Positions 48,346-61,816 of a stretch of DNA of 64,000 bases are shown here, piece by piece (the first letter of the stretch is position 1; every line of letters starts with the position of its first letter). Source of the DNA: Nereocystis luetkeana (taxonomy: Eukaryota > Sar > Phaeophyceae > Laminariales > Laminariaceae); assembly GCA_031213475.1 (NCBI GenBank), contig JARUPZ010000021.1:3034001-3098000 (forward strand), written 5' to 3'. The notes under the pieces are model-generated. The model was given only the letters and a program-made list of their open reading frames with translations. It was not told the origin of the DNA and did not search any database. Position numbers and translations under genes: made by a program.

Positions 48346-49540
48346 GTGTCGGTCGGTCCGTCGATTCGCGCAAAGTTTTCGCCGTGGGATTCGAGTTCTG
48401 TACTACAGTAGACGGCATTGTGACAACAAACGCAGCTGGTCAACATCCAGCAGAAAATAGTGTTTTGATTTGGTATGGTTTGGCGTTGTTTTTTGCTTGG
48501 TCACCTCCTGTTTTGTTGTGTCACCGGCGCACTTCCGTTGCTGTCGCCTACCGCATGCGTATGCAGCTGTGTGTACTGAAGTCTCATGTACTCTTACGTG
48601 CGTGCTCACTACTACTGTGCTGCTGCTGTGCCTTGGATGGAAATGCTGCACCATGGTCCTATACTTTTGCTGCGGTATGGCGACACATTGCGTCTGATTT
48701 GCAAGCATGTACAGTGCATCTAAACCGGGCGTGTGTCAGACCTAGAGCCTGTCATCATACGTAAAGTTACAGCTGAAAGCGCGGTCTCGGTATTTTAGTT
48801 TTGCCCGGTCGCCCCCTCCAGTTGTCACCGAAACACTCCCCTTCACTCAACTTCTGTCACCTTTATCCGAATACCGACGTGCTTGCAGTCTCCCGTACCT
48901 ATGCGTACCTACAGCAGTTACAGTAGTACTACTGTAGCATGGGCACACGCTTCCCTCCTCCCTCCTCGCTCCGGTGTTTCGTTCCCGTATCATACCGAAC
49001 CACTTTGTCCTGTAGTAATAAAATGAACTTTTACGCATTAATTGACTATCAAAACGTTCCGTACATATATATCGGTACAAAGTGGTACTTACTTGGTGTG
49101 ATACCATACCTCACCGAGTATACACCCGGCGTGTAATAATGCTGTACGTTAATCTCCTCTTCTTGTCTTTCTTCATCTATCTCCCCATTTACGCTCTATC
49201 TTTGCCCTTATGTTATCACTCCCTCCCATTAATATCAACAGCCGTAACTCAGATCCGGGGTCGTAAAGCAGGCTCCCCTCCCCCCCCTCCCCTCCCCCCT
49301 CCCCTCCCCTCCCTCCCCTCCCCACTACTGCACGGTTCGTGCCTCCATTTTAATCGCGAGCAGACTACTTACTGTAAGCCATTTCTCCCCTCGTCGACTA
49401 TTAATAGCGCCCAATTTTGCCTACCCACGCTACGAACCCTCAGCAGATACGCTGTGACTTCCTTCCCTTCTCTCCTACTGAAAATAAAACAATGTCACCA
49501 CGCACGATGGAATTTAAGCTCACGAAATCAACCATATTAA
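46170..49540. other. No gene recognised (unit 2 counterpart of 22743-26100)
   Basis: It contains the CCATGG-rich stretch (46872-47222) and (GA)n (48264-48340), as in unit 1. A 190-codon frame crossing the GA tract exists here but not in unit 1. Confidence 0.35.
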
Positions 49541-49650
49541 TATTACGGAGGACCATAGTTAACAGGACCTATGGTATAGATAAAAAAACTATACATTTAA
49601 CCGTTTTTACTAACAACATTTGGTCCTGTTAACTATGGTCCCCCGTAATA
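49541..49650. mobile_element. Palindromic MITE family 2 (unit 2)
   Basis: Identical counterpart of 26101-26210. Confidence 0.8.
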
Positions 49651-50337
49651 GCAGCATGCCAGCGTACCACTGAGCCAAGGGGTCCTGCGACCACGGACTG
49701 CATTGTATTGTGAGCTAACGTGAGAACAACAACAAACAACAACAAAAATACATACCGGTATATAGCAGCCTCGACTTGGGTAAAACCAGGTGGTACACTA
49801 CTATCGACGGTATACGCACGGTAGACCCTGCGTACTAATATTAATAATACTGTACTAATAAGTTGTTGTTTCGTGTTTTTTTTTTTTTTTGGCGTCGATC
49901 TGTACGTATCGTTCCTGGAGCCTACGACTGTCAAGCCTCTGGGTGTCCTCCGCGTATACCGACAACCCCTTCTTGAGCCGTCCCACCCGGATGGGCGAAT
50001 AACCCCTCTATGACGGGTGGCTTAATGGCCATGCCTGTATTACTCAGAACCCACGATAAACCCAAAAACCGTATATGTATCCCTCTACCTTTTACACACC
50101 GCGTTTGGCTCTGATTCGCACTAGACTAGAAGTCTTTAAATTCCGCACGCCCAAGAAACGCGCCATATTATATGTTAGTATGGAAACCCACTAAACGCGT
50201 TTCTGGAAGAGAGAGGAGAGAGGAAGAGAGGAAGAGAAACTCTCCACCAACCCTTTTGGGTGTAGGGCCTCTTGACGCGTTCCTTCCCTTCGCTTTTTTT
50301 TGTGTTTGGTCTTTTGTCTGCGTTGAGTACCTGATAC

Positions 50338-50732
50338 AACAGACAAAACGGAAAAATGAGAACGAAACAAAAAATGGGAACGGACGGTTTTTTTTAGAAA
50401 GCAAACCAATTGTGTACAACTCCAAGAAAAAAAGTTGACAGTCCTGTGGGGCTGTACAGCAGCCTTCGAATGAGCTGTCGCTCAGGCTGGAAGTCCTCGG
50501 CATCGCCGCGGTAGCCAGCATCTAGAGAAATCACAATAGAGCCAGCGTATATCGCTTTTTGCGCCCACCCGAAGGCACGAGATGGAGCATGACCGTTCTG
50601 ACGAGCTCCTCTCACAGGGCTGGCCAAGGGGTTTCGCAGGATCATTTTGGTTCTCTGATACACCACATGGTTCTGGAGATACGGCTTGGTTCTCATTTTA
50701 GGCTTCGTTCCCATTTTTCAGATTTGTCTGTT
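50338..50732. mobile_element. 395-bp inverted-repeat element, present only in unit 2
   Basis: The ends AACAGACAAAACGGAAAAAT and ATTTTTCAGATTTGTCTGTT are inverted repeats of about 28 bp with a few mismatches. A looser repeat of ATGRGAACG words follows inside. It is flanked by a 4-bp target duplication ATAC (50334-50337 and 50733-50736). Unit 1 shows the clean empty site GAGTACCTGATACCTGG near 26885. It is a non-autonomous DNA transposon; the family is not certain. A 106-codon minus-strand frame inside resembles nothing known to me. Confidence 0.92.
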
Positions 50733-51308
50733 ATACCTGGAACCTGATACCTGGAATCTGATACCTGAAAACGGTTACATTTTCGTACGTAGGGTTCCTT
50801 CGTTTTTGGTTACTTTTCTTCTTTTCCTTTTTGTATTTTCGTTTTGTCTGTGCTTTGTTTTGTTGTTGTTGTTGTTGTGTTTGCTGATGAGAGTCTATTA
50901 CTCTATGACCCGAGGATCTGTACAAGCCATGGAGTAACATCAAATGTCAGCAGGTACCTGGTACGTGTCAGAGCGATTTTTTACGTATAAAAATAAAAAA
51001 ATAAAAAAATACCTGCGCCAAAACCAAGAACATGATGCCGTTATCGCCGCACGCTGCATGCACTTTTCGTGTTTTTCATCTTCGTTCTTCCGGTGTCGAC
51101 GACCGCAACCATCCCCGGCCAACACAGTTTTTAGATCCGATTGTGATGGGAAATTAAGCGAAAACGGTTTTTTTTCTGGCCTCCCGCGGCACCACCAGCC
51201 GGGGGAGGGGCGATTGATCGAGCTACGCTCGGCGCTAGTCGCTCCGCTCGGCCAGTGTACTACTGCTGCAACCCGGTGTGCTGATTTTTGGTTCCTAGGA
51301 TATATATA

Positions 51309-51417
51309 TATTACGGAGGACCATAGCAAATAGGACCATGTATTGGTAGTAAAAATCGCGAAATATTGAGGTTTTTGTACGTACCGTAGGTTCTATTTAA
51401 TAGGGTCTCCCGTAATA
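51309..51417. mobile_element. Palindromic MITE family 2 (unit 2)
   Basis: Counterpart of 27470-27578. Confidence 0.75.
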
Positions 51418-51437
51418 GTATAAAATCGCTACTGACT

Positions 51438-51719
51438 GAGTCAGCCAGTACCCAGCCCTAGGTATTGACCTACAATAAATATGTTTACACGCCAAGTGTG
51501 GCTGTCAAATGTGCGACGCTTCGACGCACGTGTACTTTTCCTCCCGCTACGATCAATTTGTACTACTGAGTCAGCCAGTACCCAGCCCTAGGTATTGACC
51601 TACAATAAATATGTTTACACGCCAAGTGTGGCTCTGATTATTACTGTAGGTTCTCCCCGTCAAATGTGCGACGCTTCGACGCACGTGTACTTTTCCTCCC
51701 GCTACGATCAATTTGTAGC
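51438..51719. repeat. 155-bp tandem repeat, first copy shortened (unit 2)
   Basis: Units start at 51438 and 51568. The first lacks the segment CTGATTATTACTGTAGG and neighbouring bases (25 bp) that unit 1 keeps. Confidence 0.85.
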
Positions 51720-52095
51720 ATTGTGATTAATATTATTATCACGTTTGCCATCCTCGACAAAGTGCAAGTAGCATAATGAGCTTCAACTCTGATCACTCAT
51801 AAATACTCCCGGAAAAGAAAAAGAACAACACCATGTCCAAGCGCAGCCGAAGCAGAAACGAAAACCTTCGTACGGACCGAACATCGAACAGCCCATGAAT
51901 ACCCCACATTTTCCCTGGAAAATTCCTGTTCGTATTTCGCCGCATTTCTGTCCTGCGTATCTACGTACGTACGTAAGAATAAAACACGCATACTCACGTG
52001 TTTCATGTTCATGCTTCAGAAGTAGCACTATACATTCTACTGACCTCTGACCAAGGCGGGTATATTACCAACCAGCGACTCGGTGGGCTACCATG

Positions 52096-52964
52096 AATAG
52101 CTTACTGCTTGAGGCAGGCAAAGTACCGAACACTAGCAACTACTGTACATACTACCGTCTAACACGCAAGATACCCCCCCCCGCCTACACCGGAAATTAA
52201 ATTAACCCATTGAGGCTGTCATCCATGTGCAAGCCCGCCTCTCAAGCGGTTCTTAGTAGGATGCAACTCACCCTCCATGCGACTCGCCGAACACCTCAAG
52301 GCGCTTCGCGCTTGGTGCAAGCAATGTCTGCCCGGTCGGTGAAAACCCGACATGCCCCGCCCCGGCATTGTAGGGATGCGAGGGTCTATGGTCACACGAC
52401 AATAGCCATGCATGAGATCGAGCACATCCTATCGAGTACACCCCCCCTGCCCCCCTCGGGGGGCTAATTTCCGAGCCGACGAGAGAGACACACCCCACGA
52501 AAATGGTGTTAGGATTATTCGGTTAGGCTTCAGTCGAGCCTTTTACTTTCGGAAGGTTCAATCGACCAGATCTTAAAAAAAAAAAAACGCCTTCCTTGCT
52601 CTGTACTGGCACCCTTAACCTTATCCTCAGTCTGAAAAAAACTAGAGCGCTGAAAAACGATCGCAGCCAGCCCCGTGCGATTTCAACTATTTTTTCATAC
52701 GTACGGTACAAGGACAAGTAGTTGGGAGATTTTCTGGACGAATGCTGAACACCAAGGAGTTTTGTTTCGTGTTCGCTTGGATGTAGTATACCCCCACGTG
52801 ACTACACGGGCCTAGTATGACATGAGCACAGCCCCCACCGCCCCCCACCCTGTCCGGAACTCAACAACAACAACAACAAAAGAATTTGGCGTGGCGTGTT
52901 TTTTGTTTTCGGATACCCCTCGACTTACTACTAATTAATACTGTAAACCTCACTTTTTCCCCAG
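52096..52964. repeat. Segmental repeat b with repeat R inside (unit 2)
   Basis: Counterpart of 28282-29150. Repeat R occupies 52179-52446. Confidence 0.7.
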
Positions 52965-53015
52965 TTAGTTTACGATATTGTATGGTCCAGGGTCCAGGCA
53001 GAACAGTTTTTCTTG

Positions 53016-53111
53016 ACCCATTTTAGTGCTGCAGTCCCGTTTTGGGGACAAACCACTCAATTTTCAAGTAGTTTGTCCCCAAAACGGGACTGCGGTTCTA
53101 AAAGGGATTAA
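53016..53111. repeat. Palindromic MITE family 1 (unit 2)
   Basis: Counterpart of 29202-29297. Confidence 0.85.
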
Positions 53112-53410
53112 GGGGGTACCGGTTTTTTCTCCGTCATTTTTTTTAGAATAATTGACACGTCAAACAAAGTGCTCCAGAATCGCGCGGCCGAGCAGGATTC
53201 CAAAACCGGTCTATGAAAAACAAATCCACGAGCAATGACCGTTTTTCGATTTTTTTGGGAAACATTACCCCGAAATTACCCCGAAATGTTGAAAAAAAAT
53301 GATCCTAACCGAAATATAAATTAGAGAAGACGCCCACCCCCTACCTGATTCGTCGAGAAGACACATGTATGTATACAGGAGTAGGTAAAATAATGAAGGA
53401 AGGGGTAAAT

Positions 53411-54095
53411 ACAGCAAATAGAGTAGACAAGCCGAAAGTTGGCACGGAAGGGAGGTAGGCTTGGTGCATGGATTTCCTTTTGTTTCCGAGGTTTTGTTCT
53501 TTCGGGGGATTTATGAGTGATCCATGTTGAAGATCATGCTGTATATTGTCGGATGGCAAGAGAAATAATAATAACGTATTACATGTATATCCACAATGTC
53601 GCATCTGTCCATACACGATAATATACGTGTCATATACACCATGAAGATTGATGAAAATAATTTTCTCGGCCCACATCTTTATGTAAGCAAGAAGAAAAAA
53701 CACTGAACCATTGTCCAAGTCCAATTCATCCGAATCCGAGCAGTTTTTCGACATCCATCGTGCAGATTTTGCGCTATTGTCTCCACAGCTGGACACGAGA
53801 AAAGTGGGGTCTTCGCCTATATCTCCCTTCACAATAGAGATGACAATAAAATATTATTTCCAGAAATTTGCCCCAGGACGCGATACGTTCAAACCGGTGT
53901 AAAAAAACTAATAAAGCCAAAGACAGCAAAATAAATAGTAGAGTAGACAAGCCGAAAGTTGGCACGAAAGGGAGGTAGACTTGGTGCATGGGTTTCCTTC
54001 TGTTTCCGAGGTTTTCTTCTTTCGGGAAAGTTATGAGTGATTCATGTTGAAGATCGTGCTGCACATTGTCGGATGGCAAGAGAAACAATAATAAA
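53411..54095 (+). repeat. Two (AAT)-tailed retroposon fragments (unit 2)
   Basis: Copies at 53411-53574 and 53926-54095 are counterparts of 29597-29760 and 30112-30281. Confidence 0.65.
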
Positions 54096-54299
54096 GACAA
54101 GCGTGTCGACCTCCAAAATCTTAACCAAGTTTTGTCGGAAAAACAGAAAATTCTGAAACACTGGTTCGATCCGTCTGAAACAGAGGGTTCTGGCAATATA
54201 TTCCATGTCTTCTGAAAAATAAGTGACCACCTCGAAACAATTCAATACGTAAATGTCGAACTTCTGGAAAAAAATGTTCTGCCTGGAGTATACTGGTAT

Positions 54300-55334
54300 G
54301 ACCCAGTCAATACTCATAAGGGGCTTTTACGTTTTTTGGTCTATTTTCGTCAAGTCTGATCGATACATCTTCTATGCACTACCTGGTATGTATGTTTGAA
54401 GACATGGGGTTCTGGATCCCCTTTGGTAAGTGAGTAGTTGATAGTGTGACTGGAACAAACGCTATATTCGGTCACATGGTAGCTTGAACAACAATACCTC
54501 CCCTGTGTATACAAGATGCTTACCTGGTACCTATTAACAGCTTACTGCTTGAAGCAAAGTACCCAACACTACAGTAGCAACTACTGTACATACTACCGTC
54601 TAACACGCAAGATAACACCCCCTTCCCCCCCCCCTCATTCCCCTCGGAACAGATTCCCGAGCCGACGAGGGGTGCACACCCCATGAAAAATGTTGTTGGG
54701 ATTACTCCGGTTAGAGTTTAGTCGAACGTTTTTATTTTTGGAAGGCTCAATCGACCATATATTTTCCGAAAACACAGCAGTTGCTCCTTACTGGCAACCC
54801 TTAACCTTCCCCTTAGTCCGAAAAAACTGGAGCGCTGAAGAGCGATCGCAGCCAGCCCTGTGCGCAGTTAACGCTCTTTTCAATCAGTTGGGAGATTTCT
54901 GGACGAAATTAAAAAACAAGTATTGTTGTTTCATGTTTAGCTTGGATTTAGTATACCCCCATATGACTACAGCCACGCATCACGTGAGTACCACCACCCC
55001 CCCCCCCCCCCCCCGTCCTGTCTGGGGCTTGAAAAAAAACAAAACAAGCGGCGTGTCGTTTCCTTGTTTCGGATCGGATACCCCTTGACTTACTGCTGGA
55101 GTTCTCGATTTTCCCCGGTCTGTCAATACTCATGAGGGGTTTTACGTTTTTCGTCAATTTTCGTCTAGTCTGATCTGTACATCCTCTATGCACTGTGTCT
55201 CAAGTCATCGAGTTCTGGATCCCCTTTCGTGTGTGGACACTTGGCAGCATGACTGGAACGAACGCTACGTGTGGTCACATGGTAACTTGAACATATATAC
55301 CAGCCCTGTATATACAAGATGCGTAGCTCGCTCC
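54300..55334. repeat. a-b-a' segmental repeat (unit 2)
   Basis: Counterpart of 30486-31520. Confidence 0.65.
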
Positions 55335-55787
55335 ATCGTGCTTTTCTTCTTTTGTTTCAATCGTCCGATCTGCCAGTCACCTAGCTCGCTCTAGAATTTC
55401 TTACGTACCCGGTACCCGGGATTCCGTGTCCAGTATACGATGAGCCAATGATATGATACGACATGATATTATAGAACATGATTTGATTTAACATCATACC
55501 TCGTATGATATAATATGATATAATATGATATGATATGATATAATATGATATGATGTGATATCAGTCGCGTACCAGTATCCGATATAGTTAGCTCTCTCTA
55601 GACATAGTAGGCCCCCAGGGCTTTCCCCTCGGTAGAAACGTTCGAGAGAGAAGGGTATTTCGATCGGAGTGGCGCTGTCTCGAGTGCTACACGCCGAGGA
55701 CCACAACTCCTCATCGCCTCAGAGACGGTCGGACTCCATCGTCTGAGTCTCCTACTCTCACGTTGAGATATACCTAGTAAGACAGCG

Positions 55788-57138
55788 ATGGTGAGGAGGG
55801 GAGGGACGATGATAACGGGACTCATCGCCCCCCCCCTCCTCGCCGCCGCCCTCTTCTATTTCAACGTGGCAGCAGGAGGGCCAGACCATGGGTCACGACG
55901 GTTCCATCGGTGATTGGGTAATGCTGGCCCAGGACGTGTAATACTCGAGAGAGCGCCGTTTCGATCAAAATACCTTCCTCTCTTTGCTGTGCTTGTTCTG
56001 CAAGGCAAACGAGATTGGCGACACCATAGAAAAAAGGGCAAGCGGGATTTTTTTAGTGTTCGGTGACCCAATCGGTATCAGTCGCGTAGCTCGCGGAGCT
56101 TGTGTACACAGCTCGTTCGCTCCAGACTTCGTCCACGAAGTATACCTGGTTCCGTCTTTGGGCGACTTATCCTACCAATCAGTCGCCAGGCTCGCCCTCG
56201 CTCACTCTCTCGCTTGTTGTCTCTTTCCCCTGCGGTTGTTTTGCCATTATCCCCCTCTCGCCTTGCAGGGCAATAACCACCGCCAACCGAAAACAGACAT
56301 CATCCTAAACGCGGCACTGCCTCAAGTGCTAGAGGAGGGCCACCAAGATTCAGTACCGCTCGGACCACCCGACCCCATAGGGTGCGTTTTCTACGTATTC
56401 CGCCTCGAGGACGACGACGACAAGGAAGAGGGAGGAGGGGACGATGACTCATCATCCCCGAGGAGCGAGTCGGACCCAGTGTGGACATCTCCCGATAATC
56501 ACGGCCCAGCTGGATGTAGCAGCGAGGATAGCATCGTGTCCTCATCCCCCTTGTGGTCTCCCGACCCCATCTGGCGCGAGGAGCGCAACGTCGCCGCAGA
56601 AAACGGCAGCAGCGAGAACAGCATCCCTTCCCCGCTGCGGCCATCGGACCCCATCTGCTTGCTCCCCGTCCTCGACCTGGCAGAGAGCGACAACACCGAC
56701 GACAGCGAGGAATCACCCATCTGCCACCGCCCCGAGCTTCGCGTGGCGGCAAGCGACGAGAGCGAGGACGGCGAGGCCTCGCCCACCGTCTGTCACCCCG
56801 AGCGTCACGCCGGAACAAGCGCGGACACGGAGGATAGCTTCGAGCCCCTGCTGCTGGGGCTCTCGGATCCCCTGTGGTTCCCCATCCCGGACCTGCTTGA
56901 GGCAGAAAGCGACCGGGGGGGCCTGCGCGACGTGGGCGCTACCTGGATATATTTAGACAGCGAGGAAGAGGAGGAGGAGGAGGGAGGGGGTGACAACCAC
57001 GACGCGGACTCCACGCCTTGGGCGGAGTGGGACCGTGCGAGGAGCTGCGGGGACGACGGGGTACGGGCGGGGAAGGTAGATGGGAGGTGCAGCTGGGCTG
57101 AGAGGATGAGCCGCCTCAGCGAGTGGCTGGGCTTTTAA
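55788..57138 (+). CDS. Acidic repeat protein, unknown function, spliced (unit 2 copy)
   Basis: A second copy of the gene at 31974-33324 with the same layout: a signal-peptide-like first exon at ATG 55788, an open frame from 55942 to TAA at 57138, and a possible in-phase intron at 56140-56268. Read against unit 1, the only coding difference I find is CCG to CCA (Pro, synonymous) near 56642. Both copies remain open, so the duplication may have doubled the dose of a working gene, or is simply too young for decay. Confidence 0.5.
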
Positions 57139-57832
57139 TTTGCTAAATGGCGTTTGTTCAGTAACCGGATGCTTTGTTTGGGGGGGGGGAGAGATAGCCA
57201 GTTGGCTATTGAATAGCTGTTGGATCAGATTTTTGAAATCTCCAGGCAAGGTTGGCTGTTCCCCCCCGAAATCTAAGGTTTGGTGTAAGAATGACCCTTG
57301 GTGACTGGATGGCGTTTCGTGGGACATAGCCAGTTGAGATGCCGGGCCGGAAGCCATAAGAGGCTCCAGGCTGGTGATAACGATGATGATGATGATGATG
57401 ATGATGGCTTGAGTCTTCGGAAAAACAGCAAGTAGGTAAAAAAGAAACCGGGGGCGAAATGAATTTTGTTTTTGTCGTAGGCTTGGGGTATTCAACGAGA
57501 GGAAGATGTGGTGAAATGTGCCTTCGTATGACCGGGCGGGGGTAGGGGGGGGGGTGCTCATGGCTGGGGTGGATTGTTCGTCTCTCGCGCTTTTTGGCGC
57601 GCATTTAACCGGACGAATGTGTGAGACAATGACGATGCTGACAATGATGCTAATATCGGTAAGATTAATGCCCATCGAATGGGAAGCCTGAATGATAACT
57701 TTTGTCTACGTATGGATGTATCTGTTCTTTTGTCGGAAGCTCCCGTAATCATCATGGCGGGGTGTCTCTCGAACGATGACGAACGATGCCTGCTCAACAG
57801 AATGGGCAGTGTATGCGCTTGTTCTCTTCTGA

Positions 57833-58202
57833 CAGCCTCACTCAGCGAAAGATCGACACACGAGTCACGCAGAAGCAGCTTATAACCACTTTATCTATGC
57901 TGGGTAGTCGCCAACACCTTGCATGTCCGCGAAAGACCGACGCACGAGTCGCGCAGAGAGCATTTCATCCACTGTGCGTATCAATTGTAGTTTTGAACAC
58001 CTTGCTCGTCCGTGAGAGACCGACACACGAGTCGCGCAGAGAGCATTTCATCCACTGTGCGTATCAATTGCAGTTTTGAACACCTTGCATGTCCGCGAAA
58101 GACCGACACACGAGTCGCGCTGAAAGCAACGTATTATCCACATTATTTAGTTCGCCAACACCTTGCATGTCCGCGAAAGACCGACGTACGAGTCGCGCAG
58201 GC
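57833..58202 (+). repeat. Spaced 44-bp repeats (unit 2)
   Basis: Counterpart of 34022-34391, with the same number of cores. Confidence 0.75.
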
Positions 58203-58400
58203 AGCCGGTTGCCCGCTATGTCAGTCGTCAATGCTTTGCTTGGTAATGACATCGATGTTGATATTATGCCCATGTTGGTATTGCTACTGGTATTTTATAT
58301 ATTGGGTATTATCTCCGATCAAACCGCCCACATACCAGTATAGAAGAGCAACTAAAATCAAATGACTTCAAACATGGAAGGTGTTCGTATTGCTGTTGAT

Positions 58401-59813
58401 ATATTTGCTGATATCGATATTGGTATCGCTATTGGTAATGATATCGGTATTGATATTGGTATTGATATTGGTATTGATATCGATATTGGTATTGATATCG
58501 GTATTGATATCGGTATTGATGTTGGTATTGTAGTTGGTATTGATATCGATATTGGTATTGATATTGGTATTGATATCGGTATTGATGTTGGTATTGATAT
58601 CGGTATTGATATCGATATTGGTATTGATATCGGTGTTGATATCGATATTGGTATTGATATTGGTATTGATATCGGTATCGACATTGATATCGGTATTGAT
58701 ATCGGTGTTGATATTGATATCGATATTGGTATTGATATTGGTATTGATATCGGTATTGATATCGGTGTTGATATCGATATTGGTATTGATATTGGTATTG
58801 ATATCGGTGTTGATATCGATATTGATATTGATATTGGTATTGATATTGGTATTGATGTTGGTATTGATATCGGTATTGATATCGATATTGGTATTGATAT
58901 TGGTATTGATGTTGGTATTGATATCGGTATTGATATCGATATTGGTATCGATATTGGTATTGATATTGATAATGATGTTGGTATTGATATTGATGTTGGT
59001 ATTGATATTGATATTGATATTGGTATTGATATTGGTATTGATGTTGGTATTGATATCGGTATTGATATCGATATTGGTATTGATATTGGTATTGATATTG
59101 ATATTGATGTTGGTATTGATATTGGTATTGATATTGGTATTGATATTGGTATTGATGTTGGTATTGTAGTTGGTATTGATATCGATATTGGTATTGATAT
59201 TGGTATTGATATCGGTATTGATGTTGGTATTGATATCGATATTGGTATTGATATCGGTGTTGACATCGATATTGGTATTGATATTGGTATTGATATCGGT
59301 ATCGATATTGATATCGGTATTGATATCGGTGTTGATATCGATATTGGTATTGATATTGGTATTGATATCGGTATTGATATCGGTGTTGATATCGATATTG
59401 GTATTGATATCGGTATTGATATCGGTGTTGATATCGATATTGATATTGATATTGGTATTGATATTGGTATTGATGTTGGTATTGATATCGGTATTGATAT
59501 CGATATTGGTATTGATATTGGTATTGATATTGATGTTGGTATTGACATTGATGTTGGTATTGATATTGATATTGATATTGGTATTGATATTGGTATTGAT
59601 GTTGGTATTGATATCGGTATTGATATCGATATTGGTATTGATATTGGTATTGATATTGATATTGATGTTGGTATTGATATTGATGTTGGTATTGATATTG
59701 GTATTGATATTGGTATTGATGTTGGTATTGATATCGGTGTTGATATCGATATCGATATTGGTATTGATATCGGTATTGATATCGATGTTGGTATTGATAT
59801 TGGTATTGATATT
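58401..59813. repeat. 12-bp satellite (GATATYGGTATT)n (unit 2)
   Basis: 42 bp longer than in unit 1. The rare TTGTAGTTGG variants are 636 bp apart (58529 and 59165) instead of 594, so the growth lies between them. Confidence 0.9.
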
Positions 59814-59988
59814 ATTATTCCTCTTGCCATCAGACAATGTGCAGCATGATCTTCAACATGGATCACTCATAACTTTCCCGAAAGAAGAAAACCTCGGAAA
59901 CAAAAGGAAACCCATGCACCAAGTCTACCTCCCTTCCGTGCCAACTTTCAGCTTGTCTACTCTATTTGCTGTGTTTGCTCCTTCCTTG
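59814..59988 (-). repeat. (AAT)-tailed retroposon in the satellite (unit 2)
   Basis: Counterpart of 35961-36135. The satellite remnant continues at 59989-60115. Confidence 0.7.
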
Positions 59989-60129
59989 ATATTGGTATTG
60001 ATGTTCATATTGATATCGATATTGATATTGGTATTGATATCGATATTGGTATTGATATTGGTATTGATATCGGTATTGATATTGGTATTGATATCGGTAT
60101 TGATATCGATATTGTTTTTGTTTTTTTTC

Positions 60130-61010
60130 AATTTGCCTTCTGACAATGTGCAGGGCGTTTTTCATTCAAAATGAAAAAGCTGACATAATTAATCGAATAC
60201 CACTAACTTCAACGAACCAATTCCCCTTCCCTGCGTGTACTCACTTGAATATGCACCCCCACCATTTACCGAGATATTTTACCTACTATGTATCTATACG
60301 CCATGCTTCCTACTATTAATTGTTGTTGAGGTTGATATTGATATTTTGTCAAAAATGATGTTGATATTGATGTTGATATTTTATTACGACGTTGATCACT
60401 CTGAAACATTTCCCGAAATAAGACAACCGATGCATCAAGTATCACTCCCTTCTGCACCTACTCCCTGAATAAGCTTTATCTACGTCAAGTTGCTGTCCTT
60501 GCTAGTTCCTTCTCATTTTTTTTTTGTGGTGAATGCCATCCGACGATGGGCAGCATGAGCTTGTGGGCAGCATGGGGCTTGATTGAGTTTTGGCAGCACG
60601 AGCTTTCGTGGTTAGCATGAAGTTGCCGGCAGCATGAGCTTCAACAGCGTCGATCGTCCATAAGCATCCCCAGAAAGAGAAAGAAAACCAGGGGGGGGGG
60701 GGGGGGGGGCTCGTACGACGACACATTAACTCACACGCCAGATAGATCACGATCTATCTGCAGTATATATAATCTAGGCAATCTAGGTAATCTACGTAAC
60801 TCATTTAAATCTTAACCCACCGCTATGAGATAGATGCTGTTTAGCTCCGGTGCAGGATATAGATAGATCCAACACAGGAAACATGTGCTAGATCATCATG
60901 CCGATTGTTCCGCCCCCACCCGGCAACCTGAGTTTCAAAGATCACACGTACAGGTCCGGAAACTATATGCCCTGAACTATCCACACTGCTGTATAGATCA
61001 TCAGTGATCT
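60130..61010. other. No gene recognised (unit 2)
   Basis: Counterpart of 36277-37150, with a longer G-run (60692-60709) and a slightly different GTTGTTGAGG stretch near 60320. Confidence 0.35.
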
Positions 61011-61157
61011 TTTGTTCCCGAGGTTTTCTTCTTTCGGGAAAGTTATGAGTGATCCATGTTGAAGATCATGCTGCACATTGTCGGATGGCAAGAAAAATAA
61101 TAATAATGATCTGTGCGATGTATAATGCATTAATTTAAAAAAACGCGTTTTATTTCA

Positions 61158-61254
61158 TTAACCCTCTTAGGACTGCGGTCCCGTTTTGGGGACAAACTGC
61201 TGAGGATTTGGCTGGTTTGTCCCCAGAACGGGACTGCGGTTCTAAAAGGGTTAA
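61158..61254. repeat. Palindromic MITE family 1 with 17-bp flanking repeats (unit 2)
   Basis: Counterpart of 37302-37398. The (AAT)-tailed fragment just before it is at about 61011-61106. Confidence 0.85.
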
Positions 61255-61359
61255 GACGCGTTTTATTTCATTCGGCGTTTCATGTTATACGCGCTACCAG
61301 GTAGTTTTGTTAGTGGCGAAAAAACACGTAGTAGGAAGGCTGAAAACGTGTGATGATTC

Positions 61360-61468
61360 TATTACGGGGGACCATAGTTAATAGGACCAAATGTTGTTAG
61401 TAAAAATGGTTAAATATACTGGTTTTTATGGATACCATAGGTCCTATTAACTATGGCCCCCCGTAATA
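61360..61468. mobile_element. Palindromic MITE family 2 (unit 2)
   Basis: Counterpart of 37504-37612. Its right end reads CCCGTAATA, the consensus. Confidence 0.8.
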
Positions 61469-61583
61469 GCAGCGCTCCACGCCAAGGATAACACTTTTAT
61501 CTACGGTATGCGTATGGTGTGGCCTAGCACCAGCGGCTTTGTCACGCCCTAATATATAGTGATTGCACTGGGGGGGTGATGGC

Positions 61584-61816
61584 GGAACTACGATAGAGGT
61601 AGCACATTTCAGCTAAAAGTGTTCTGAAAGACGGGGCTGCTTAACCCAAAGTCGTCGGAATGCCGATCTTGTTACGAAAGACGTTTTTTTCGTATACCTG
61701 GGCCATACGATTATTCATCGGGATGCAATTTTATTTTCGCTGAAGCCAGTTTTTCGGGTGAGGTATGGAGTCGGAGTGAGGAGCCTCGGAAAATTTAGGG
61801 TGAATCTCTATCCTGT
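61584..61816. mobile_element. MITE family 3 (unit 2)
   Basis: Counterpart of 37729-37960. Confidence 0.65.

Noticed and set aside
48192-48764. 190-codon protein across the GA tract
   Set aside because: It depends on the (GA)n length; the same region in unit 1 is not open in one frame. There is no family resemblance.
50394-50714. 106-codon protein inside the unit 2 insertion
   Set aside because: The element is only 395 bp and the frame runs across an inverted-repeat arm. No transposase motif is visible.
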